Assembly: GCA_020636225.1 (NCBI GenBank)
Contig: JACJYI010000002.1
Span: 1 to 64,000 of the forward strand
Source: Lewinellaceae bacterium
GTDB lineage: Bacteria; Bacteroidota; Bacteroidia; Chitinophagales; Saprospiraceae
Reading direction: 5' to 3'
DNA length: 64,000 nucleotides
Of this stretch, positions 9,501 through 17,000 are shown piece by piece; within the stretch, counting starts at the first letter, position 1; every line of letters begins with the position of its first letter. Under the pieces are notes generated by a model that saw only the letters and a list, made by a program, of their open reading frames with translations, was not told the DNA's origin and did no database searches. The position numbers and the translations under genes are program-made.

Positions 9501-9681
9501 GGTCGAAGAGGCTGTCTTTTTGCGAGGTTCTACCTTCATTGCCCACCAGGTTGATCATGGCTCTGGAATAACCGGTGGCCAGGAAATCTTCCGGGTTCAG
9601 CGGTGGTGGCAGTGGTTGAGCGCATACGGTGATGCTGCTGAATACGCCGATAATGAGGGAAATAATACAGATATCCATCAT
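6568..9681 (-). CDS. Large secreted protein of unknown function
   Basis: A protein of about 1037 residues that I do not recognise. The N-terminus (MMDICIISLIIG to CAQ) is a clear Sec signal ending in Ala-Gln. The mature part is rich in Trp, Leu, Asp and Pro, looks largely helical, and lacks repeats, cysteine clusters, a T9SS C-terminal domain or any familiar catalytic motif. The coding frame could be extended to a TTG at 9696, but that codon falls inside a -7 promoter element (9694-9701), so the ATG at 9681 is preferred. It converges on ruvB and is divergent from the PKD metalloprotease. A helical-repeat fold is possible but unproven. Confidence 0.75.
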   Translation of the reverse strand: MMDICIISLIIGVFSSITVCAQPLPPPLNPEDFLATGYSRAMINLVGNEGRTSQKDSLFDLYILPNPFVGEPVQDLDFWYHHLQAFQFRPEAGAFLYTDPLMDPAPPTLCTNTAKPEASRLDQVDPNRYLSPIQAARLHRFAARTPDGSISSETICSLLDLLTRWDPGSATASLLLSIHEASACPTEELQTWADRIMFFDGQGDTTRSVQLTTHPAEQRDWMYQEELDVFPFLYDESVDFYGKVLQNCISRGRPAWTALYDLVQTHHPRTLYYLAANAYRQDVLQTIAPPIHFMDVLGALSGMDIQKEDLGRWVSHFFAHADQWIWNDQRQQFDYYPEIKDHQLLVESWFRYLASPDPKVANTFYHQIINADPAIVAQYSGTYRRILTQWNPILPPPNLPFPEITAHFRKDAREEDHALTLPPGIAGLVEQFLLPLPLSERIALEDSLIRRCTVDDLTALEAQALEWVAFPSAERSLSRIIDHLYRRYGPTDQPGTFLRKAGLFLDPERGDAASRYMTMLRGWVDLTTAEDWFRNSDDAASRAAVQELLPLSRLEGFMRQPDRTLPSDMTRLPAPDLISEDDWKTAITRSKSPDALLRFIQYFQIHPREWQSGLLLSLCPSNPSNPEEEAVQEAMIRLMEYVSGLYHQDEDLDWWQEHWRRGNETWSGMTRSIGEEFVLSWQRSGELAPDRLAFLLRRHKSLLANGPHWQDLAVHWEQPDRVLTLPLDSLSVSTDLPFLLDLGLSADRVAGMFAAFDLTNAGQLDLFFRTLLDHAMAEGSLPDVVNRLFNQEPYRAWLTLPAQEDWRQSIGLTIQSWLTESLWISAYEEANALAQWIWCRSSGFPDQWINLLLEDDRDPGLQQQILGLLCSDLDMDGMHGLLTQLEQVEAPLRGPLGAQVLLAFGLPDLDWEEASSYRRALLELSDTSLERILSEALMSLSPAFAPPSDHGSAAEWMANLVQAEYVRPLFGYRSNPRSFPVTTALVWWICRFQGQSSAIEALKRYRRNDDLNELVKAANLPDAVTNRTGINSLFDPD

Positions 9682-9693
9682 GGGTAACGCCCT

Positions 9694-9701
9694 CAAAGTT
9701 A
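9694..9701 (-). promoter_or_regulatory. -7 element for the 1037-residue secreted protein
   Basis: TAACTTTG on the minus strand exactly matches TAnnTTTG. It places the transcript start near 9687 and decides the start codon in favour of ATG 9681. No clear -33 element is visible. Confidence 0.4.
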
Positions 9702-9852
9702 GCTCCTGACAGATGATTTCCTGTTGTCAGATGAATTTGCCTCGCCAGGGGGGCAACCATACATGCATTTTTTGCGTTGAGGATTTCAATTTGGATTCCT
9801 GGACAGGTATGTCATTTTCCAGTCATAACAGGGGATGAATTGTCCTCAACCC

Positions 9853-9884
9853 TTTGATTTTCCATGGCAAAGAATGTATTTTCG
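9853..9884 (+). promoter_or_regulatory. Promoter for the PKD metalloprotease
   Basis: TTTG (9853-9856), 20 bases, then TATTTTCG (9877-9884), one mismatch from TAnnTTTG. The predicted transcript start near 9891 leaves a leader of about 30 bases before the ATG at 9920. Confidence 0.6.
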
Positions 9885-9919
9885 CAACTTAATCTCAGTC
9901 TATTCAATACCCAAACCTT

Positions 9920-12900
9920 ATGATGCGAGTGAATTCTACCTTTGGCAGAATGGGCCGTTTTGTGCTCCTTCTATTGGTACTCTGTGCCACGGCCACCACT
10001 CAACTTGTTGCCCAGACATTCTTCCTGGGCGAAGAAGTTGATCTTGCTGAGTCGAATGTGATGCCCGAAGTGGCCACCTACCAGGTCTATTCACTGGACT
10101 TGAATGCATTGAACACCTACGTCAAGTCCAATCCGCAGCGTGCCGACCTGACCATTCAGCTGGGCGATATGAACTTGCCCATGACCCTGTTTCCGAATCC
10201 GGTCAGGAAGGCGAACTACAAGATGTTCCTTTCCACCGCGAATGGTGTCATCGAATTGCCGAAAAGGCCCAGCAATACCTATGCCGGTGAAATGCAGACC
10301 AGCCAGGGAGGCGAAGTCCGCGTCCTGGTCGATCAGGATTATTTCGGCGGAGCCTTTGCCTTGAACGGTACGACCTATATGATCGAGCCCTTGTGGTACT
10401 ATCTGCCCAATGCATCCAAAGACCTGATCGTGGTCTATGAAGCGGATCTGGCTAAGTCGATCCAGGAAATGGGTTGCGGTACAGATGTGACCCTTCACCA
10501 GCATGGAGATGAAGAGCTGGATGCCCCTGATCCGGATGGTGAGTTGAGCGGTTCGATCGGCAATGCCTGCAAGCAGGTGGAGTACGGAGCGGCTTGTGAC
10601 TGGTCATTCTACAACAAATATGGAGGGGCCAGCGGGGCCCAGAACAGGATCGACGTGATCATGAACCTGGTGGCCGGATTGTATAACAATGGTCAGCTCC
10701 AGCATACCTATGAATTCGATATCGTAGAATACTGGTTTTCGGATTGCAGCACCTGCGATCCCTGGACCACCAGCAATGATGCCGGAACCCTCCTGGGTAG
10801 TTTCCGCAGTTGGGGCAACAGTGGGGGTTTCTCTGAAGACAATGATGTGGCCGGTCTCTGGAGTAACCGGGATTTCGCCGGATCAACCATTGGGATCGCC
10901 TACCTCAACGGGGTATGTAACAGCTTCGGATACCACTGTTTGCAGGATTGGACCTCCAACCAGACCCTGATGAGAGTGATGGTGGCACATGAAATAGGCC
11001 ATAACTTCTCTTGCGATCACGACCCTTCAGGCTCTCCCACCATTATGGCTCCTGCGGTGAACAATACCAGCACCTGGTCAGCCAATTCCATTGGGGATAT
11101 CAATGGTTATACCAACGGAAACAGTGGCTGGTGCCTGGGAAGCTGTGTCCCCAATGCGCCGCCCGCCGGGATGTTCACGGCAGATGAGGTAGAGGGCTGC
11201 GCCCCGTTGACCGTGAATTTCACCGACCAGAGCACCAACAATCCGGATTCCTGGTTCTGGACTTTCCCTGGTGGAACGCCTTCGTTCTCGACCCTGCAGA
11301 ACCCAACAGTGACCTATGCGACAAAAGGATTGTACAGTGTTACCCTGGAGGTTTCCAATCTCGCTGGTTCAGACGAACTGACCAAGGCGGACTATATCAA
11401 TGTATTGGATGTTCCCGAGACCTACTGGGAGGCCATTGTCGACATGGATATCGTCAACTTCATCAACCTGACGGATGATGCCACTTCCTTCTACTGGGAT
11501 TTTGGTGATGGCAATTTCAGTACCCAGGAGAACCCGATCCATACGTATGAGGAGGATGGGTTCTATGAAGTGACCCTGTCTGCAACCAACCAGTGTGGTA
11601 CAACGGATTATACCGAGTTTATCGAGATCGTCACGCCGCCGATCCCGCAGTTCTCGTCTGACGTGACGGATGGATGCGCCCCGTTGACCGTCAAGTTCAC
11701 GGACGAATCGACGCCCAATACTACCGGCTGGTTGTGGACCTTCCCCGGTGGTACGCCAGCTACTTCCACCGATCAGAACCCAACGGTCGTCTACCAGAAC
11801 AAGGGCAAATACTCTGTCACGTTGAAAGTATCCAATGCAGCGGGTGAGAATACCCTGACCCTGGCTGACTTCATCGTTGTGGACGATGTCCCTGCCGGTA
11901 CTTTCTCCTTCGTCCTGAAGCAGCCTGATACCGTCGCCTTTACTAACCAGACGACCAACTGGAATTCCCTGCAGTGGGACTTCGGCGATGGCTCCGGTAG
12001 TACGGACGAGAATCCGGTTCATGTCTATGATGATGAAGGTGACTATCTGGTTACCTTGACCGCGACCAATGATTGTGGTGATTTCATCATCGAACAGGTC
12101 GTGACCATTACCGCACCGCCGACGTCCAACTTCAGTGCCAGTCCCCTGAAGGGTTGCACTCCGTTCGAGGTCAACTTCTTTGAGAACGCCTCTGAGAATA
12201 CGACATCGTTTGCGTGGACCTTTGAGGGCGGTGACCCTGCAGTTTCCGCTGACCCCAATCCGGTGGTGACCTACAATACACCGGGCACCTATGACGTCAC
12301 CTTGATCGCCATCAACGTGGCCGGGGCGGATACCATGGTCCTCAAGGACTATATCGAGGTGATCACCACGCCGACCGCCAGCTTTACCTCTGTCGGTGAA
12401 GGGTTTGTCCAGTTCACGAACACCTCCCTGTACGGAACCTCCTTCTCCTGGAACTTCGGCGACGGGAATACCAGTACCCAGGAAAATCCCGGACACCAGT
12501 ACAATGCCGAGGGAGAGTACCAGGTGGTCCTGACCGTGACCAATGAATGTGGTACCGATCAGTTCACCCAGTCGGTGAACATCACCCTGCCACTGACAGC
12601 CGGGTTCAACGCGAGTCCTTCGTTCGGCTGTGCTCCATTTGTGGTCAAGTTCACGAATACCAGCTCCCCGAATGCGACCGCCTGGTCCTGGAGTTTCCCG
12701 GGTGGCAATCCTTCCAGTTCTACGCAAAAGGAACCGGAAGTGACCTACTCCAGTGCCGGTGAATATCCGGTTACCCTGGTCGTGACGGGTGCCTCGGGAA
12801 CAGATACCCTCGTGCAGAACGCCTATATCACCGTTGGAGAGTTGCCGGAGGCGAACTACAGCAACGTGATCAACCTCGACAACCTGGTCGAGTTCAGCAG

Positions 12901-13831
12901 CAGTTCCATCAACGCCTTGTCCTATGAGTGGAATTTCGGCGATGATTCGACCAGCATGGAGGTCAATCCGGTGCACGAATATCTGGAAGAAGGGCTCTAC
13001 CATGTCACCCTGAAGGTGACCAATGATTGCGGGGTAAGCACCTACTGTCAGCCGGTACAGGTCTATTTTGACAAGACTGCCAATTTCACCTCGGACATTC
13101 GGGAAGCGTGTGCCACCAGCATGGTGGTCGATTTTACCGATATTTCCAACCAATTGCCGGATACCTGGCAGTGGACCTTTGAAGGTGGTTTCCCTGAAAC
13201 ATCGACCATCCAGAACCCGTCGGTCACGTATACGACTCCCGGTATTTATGACGTGCAGTTGATCGTCAGCGGCGCCGGTTGGACAGATACGTTGCTGTTG
13301 ACGGACTATATCCGACTGTTTGACGAGGATCCGACAGCCAGCTTCACCTATGAGGCGGAGCAACTGGATGTATCCTTTACCAACGCCACCGAGTTTGGCA
13401 CCTGCTATCTCTGGACATTCGAATTGAATGACGAGAGCCTGGAGATCGATCCCGATCATACCTTCAGCGGGTTCGGCAGCTACAATGTCCGGTTGATCGC
13501 CTCCAATGCCTGCGGTACGGATACAGTCGTCCAAACCGTGATGGTCAATAACACGGCGCTTGACCTGCCGGATTATCTGACCGGTATTCAGGTGTTGCCG
13601 AATCCGTCCAACGGACTGTTTGTCCTGGAATTGACCGGTACCCCGGTCGGCCAGATCAGCTATGATGTGATGGATATCCTGGGCCAGCAAGTCCAGCGCG
13701 GCATGATCGATTTCAGTGGGTCGCCCGCCCGCCAGACGATCTTCCTTTCGGAGGTTGCCGCCGGTCAGTATATCCTGCGGCTCTGGGATGGCACTCGACC
13801 ATTTGCGATCCGCTTGCAGGTAGTGAAGTAA
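9920..13831 (+). CDS. Secreted zinc metalloprotease with ten PKD domains (type A T9SS cargo)
   Basis: The 1303-residue product has a signal peptide (hydrophobic FVLLLLVLCATATTQLVAQ), then a metalloprotease domain with HEIGHNFSCDHD at about 357-368. This is the zinc site HExxHxxxxxHD of the reprolysin-like (M12B) type, with Ser where the family usually has Gly, followed by a likely Met-turn PTIMAP. From about 414 to 1210 come ten PKD domains. Odd-numbered ones carry W-(T/S)F-(P/E)GG and even-numbered ones mostly W-(D/N)FGD, so they form five two-domain units. The last ~85 residues (VLPNPSNGLF to the end) are a type A T9SS sorting domain. It should be exported across the outer membrane and act on proteins at the cell surface or outside. 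Substrate unknown. Confidence 0.9.
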   Translation: MMRVNSTFGRMGRFVLLLLVLCATATTQLVAQTFFLGEEVDLAESNVMPEVATYQVYSLDLNALNTYVKSNPQRADLTIQLGDMNLPMTLFPNPVRKANYKMFLSTANGVIELPKRPSNTYAGEMQTSQGGEVRVLVDQDYFGGAFALNGTTYMIEPLWYYLPNASKDLIVVYEADLAKSIQEMGCGTDVTLHQHGDEELDAPDPDGELSGSIGNACKQVEYGAACDWSFYNKYGGASGAQNRIDVIMNLVAGLYNNGQLQHTYEFDIVEYWFSDCSTCDPWTTSNDAGTLLGSFRSWGNSGGFSEDNDVAGLWSNRDFAGSTIGIAYLNGVCNSFGYHCLQDWTSNQTLMRVMVAHEIGHNFSCDHDPSGSPTIMAPAVNNTSTWSANSIGDINGYTNGNSGWCLGSCVPNAPPAGMFTADEVEGCAPLTVNFTDQSTNNPDSWFWTFPGGTPSFSTLQNPTVTYATKGLYSVTLEVSNLAGSDELTKADYINVLDVPETYWEAIVDMDIVNFINLTDDATSFYWDFGDGNFSTQENPIHTYEEDGFYEVTLSATNQCGTTDYTEFIEIVTPPIPQFSSDVTDGCAPLTVKFTDESTPNTTGWLWTFPGGTPATSTDQNPTVVYQNKGKYSVTLKVSNAAGENTLTLADFIVVDDVPAGTFSFVLKQPDTVAFTNQTTNWNSLQWDFGDGSGSTDENPVHVYDDEGDYLVTLTATNDCGDFIIEQVVTITAPPTSNFSASPLKGCTPFEVNFFENASENTTSFAWTFEGGDPAVSADPNPVVTYNTPGTYDVTLIAINVAGADTMVLKDYIEVITTPTASFTSVGEGFVQFTNTSLYGTSFSWNFGDGNTSTQENPGHQYNAEGEYQVVLTVTNECGTDQFTQSVNITLPLTAGFNASPSFGCAPFVVKFTNTSSPNATAWSWSFPGGNPSSSTQKEPEVTYSSAGEYPVTLVVTGASGTDTLVQNAYITVGELPEANYSNVINLDNLVEFSSSSINALSYEWNFGDDSTSMEVNPVHEYLEEGLYHVTLKVTNDCGVSTYCQPVQVYFDKTANFTSDIREACATSMVVDFTDISNQLPDTWQWTFEGGFPETSTIQNPSVTYTTPGIYDVQLIVSGAGWTDTLLLTDYIRLFDEDPTASFTYEAEQLDVSFTNATEFGTCYLWTFELNDESLEIDPDHTFSGFGSYNVRLIASNACGTDTVVQTVMVNNTALDLPDYLTGIQVLPNPSNGLFVLELTGTPVGQISYDVMDILGQQVQRGMIDFSGSPARQTIFLSEVAAGQYILRLWDGTRPFAIRLQVVK

Positions 13832-13864
13832 GCTGCCCTGCACCTGGAGTTGATAAGATATCGA

Positions 13865-13896
13865 ACAGGGGCCACATGCATGCATGTGGCCCCTGT
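13865..13896. terminator. Perfect 32-bp palindrome, probable terminator hairpin
   Basis: Both arms of 16 bases (13865-13880 and 13881-13896) are exact reverse complements, containing CAGGGGCCACATGCA. It lies 34 bases after the metalloprotease stop. It is followed by a run of C rather than T, so it may act as a 3' mRNA stabiliser or terminator in either direction. Confidence 0.6.
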
Positions 13897-13949
13897 CGAT
13901 TTCCCCCCCCCCTTTCCCATTCCGTTCTGTTGCCGAGGACGTGGAGTGA

Positions 13950-13981
13950 TTTGCCTTCCCTCTGGAATCCCCGTATCTTTA
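13950..13981 (+). promoter_or_regulatory. Promoter for the 1756-residue type B T9SS protein
   Basis: TTTG (13950-13953), 20 bases, TATCTTTA (13974-13981), one mismatch from the -7 consensus. The predicted start near 13988 sits only about four bases before the ATG at 13992 and about 40 before the ATG at 14028. Confidence 0.55.
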
Positions 13982-14027
13982 GCCTGGAAGAATGAGGTAT
14001 ACGTTCTTTCCGCTATTCCCGTACCAC

Positions 14028-17000
14028 ATGGTCTCGCCAATCCCAAGAACATGCGACTACCTGCGAGGTTTGATGCTCCTGGCTTTCCTGGTGCTGCAAT
14101 TGCCAGCCCGAGGGCAGGTTTGTGAATGCCTGAATTGTCCTCAACCGCTTCCTCCTCCCGGTCCGGATTCCTGCCAGACCCTGGAGTTTGTCCTGAACGT
14201 CAAAGGTGCTCTGAATGACGATCTGTCCAATCCCTTTCAGGGGATTTGCGGACTACAGGTCAATTTCCAGCATAACTATGTGTGGTCGCTGTCCATGTGC
14301 CTGGTCAGTCCAGGAGGGGATACCCTCGAGTTCATCGGGCCCAACCTGATCAGTGGTTTTGCCTCCTCGGCCCTGAGTGTCTGGGATGTCACCTTTGTCC
14401 AGTCCAGCATCTTTCCCAATCCGGACCCCGGCTTTTCCGGCAAGTGGTCCAATGACCAGTTGTGGGAGGCCTTCCAGGTGTTTTCAGGTACCTATCACCC
14501 GTCGGGTGGCGATCTGGAAGACTTTGATTCCGGTCCGGTCAACGGGCAATGGAAGATCCTGGTGAAGAACTGCACTGAGTTGGAAAAAGGAACATTCCTC
14601 AATTTTTCCCTGGTCTTCTGTGATGATGCCGGCATTGATTGCAGTTGCCAGGCCTTTGCCGGAAAGCTGAATGAGACCCAGCCGCAGTTTCGCTGTCAGG
14701 GAGATCCGGATCTGGCGCTGGATCTGGAGCCGGTCTTCTTCGGTCCCGAACCGGATACGTCCCTGTATGACTACTTGTACATCGAGTCAGAAAGCGGAGT
14801 GGTCAATGCCTATCTGACGGATGTTGACCTGACCATGGCCGATCCGGGATGGTACACCTTGTGTGGATTATCGGTGCTCAAGGAGGACATTGACAGTTTG
14901 CCGATGCCAGATGGAATGCTGACGGTCAGTACTCTCTTCGATCTGCTGTTCAGTGATGCCCCTCCGTTCTGTGGGGATATCACCAGCCAATGCCTGGATA
15001 TTTTCATATCCGCACCGCCAGCGGTCCGGGTGATCGATACGATATTATGTTCCGGACAATGTTTTCCGCTGGGCGATTCCCTGTATTGTCAGACCACCTC
15101 GATATCCGATACGATCAGGCTGTTTTCCGGTTGCGACAGCATCGTCAATCTCAACCTGCAGGTACTGGCTCCGCAGGTGGTGAGTATCACGGATACCCTG
15201 TGCAATGGAGAGTTCTTCATTGTCGGAAACAATTTCTACAGCAAGACAGGCAGCTACATCGATACGCTGAACAGTATTTTTACCGGCTGCGACAGTATCG
15301 TCCAGCTGGACCTGTTCGTCGTGGAAATTGATGCACAGGCCACTGTGCAAGGCGTCCTGGGTTGTGCCGTGCCCACGGTGGGGATCAGTGGGATCGGATC
15401 CCAGTTCAATGTGGTGGATCCGTCGTTTCTCTGGACTGCCGGGCCAGGTGGACAGGTCGTGGGAGGACAAGGCACCCTGTTTGCATTGGTCAATGAGCCG
15501 GCAGCCTATACCTTGCGGATCAGTAAGCAACTGGAGAGCGGCAAGGTCTGCACGGACTCGGTCCAGGTTACCGTGCAGGAGAATCCGCTGAAGCCGGACC
15601 TGAAGGGGCCGGCGGTCGTGTCCTATTGCGAAGGATCAACCGTGAATCTCACCCAGCTCGGTTTTGCTGACCAGAACAACCTGGGCGGATCGATAGCCTA
15701 TTATGACACCTTCCCGTTCATACCGATCCATCAGATCGGGCCGGTGGTCGATCCGACGACCCTGGATACGGTCTATGTCTGGTATCAGGCAGGGGGGTGC
15801 CTGGATACGTTGGCCATGACATGGAAGGAAGTGCCCAAGCCCCAGGCCACCATTTTACCGGCGATCAATATCTGTAACAATGATGCGGGAGGCGTTTTCA
15901 ACACGCTGATCAATTTCGACACCCTGGTCAGCGGGGCCAATGTGATCGGCTCGTGGGCCAATACGGATAATGCGCCCGTGGGTGGCGTATTCCCTGTCCT
16001 CGATTTCAATGGCGTTCCTGGCCCGGCATCCTATACATTCACCTGGACCTCGCTGAATGCGGCGATGCCTTGCGCCAACATCAGTCGAACGATCGAGATC
16101 TTTGTCGAGAATTGTTCCTGCCCCAGTATTGCCGTTTTACCGCCCGGCCCGTTTTGTACCTCAGAAGCAGGCGTGGACCTGACGGACTATGTCCTCACCA
16201 TGGAGCCGGGTTTCTGGTCGCTGATCAACCTGCCATCCGGAACGAACCCTGCCTCGATACAGGGCGACAGCCTGGTTGTCCAGAACCGGGATACGGGGAC
16301 CTACACGCTGACCTTTCACCTGACCGATCTGCCTCCTCCCGGATGTCCGGATACGGCCAGCTTTGAGCTGGACCTGTTTGCGCCACCCGTGTTATCCCTG
16401 CAGCCCACGGATACCTTGTGCAATGATTCGACCGGCGGGATCTGGCCGACCTCGATCGATCTCGATGGACTGATCCTCAGCGGTCCATCCGGAGGGCAAT
16501 GGACGGATGTGAACGGCTCGGGGGCCGGAGGTGTCCTGCCGTTGATCCAAATGCAGGGTGTGCCGCCAGGCAATTACTCGTTTGCCTACACCACCAATGC
16601 AGCTTCCTTGCCTTGCCCGGAGGCCACCGCCAGCGCGGAGATCACGGTCCTGAATTGTATCTGTCCTCCCATTCAGGTGATGGCCGAGGATACCATCTGT
16701 ACGGATGGCCCCGTTGTCTTGCTGGCCGACTATGCGATCAGTTCGTCCTCAGCGGTCTGGTCGGTCGCACAGACACCCGGAGGATCCAATCCAGCGGTGA
16801 TCCAGAACGGACTGCTCCTGGTCAGTGGCGCCGATACCGGGCAATACCAACTGATCCTGACCCTCGATCCGCCGGCGCCCGCCAATTGCCCCCAGGATGA
16901 TACACTGTTCCTGCTGATCGCCAGTCCGCCTGCGGCCGTGGTCCAACCCCGGGATACCCTGTGTAACGCCGACCTGCCCGGATCATATCCTTTCGACCTT

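Noticed and set aside
11369..13885. 838-codon open frame opposite the PKD metalloprotease
   Set aside because: The sense strand has clear PKD and sorting domains; the antisense translation has no family character.
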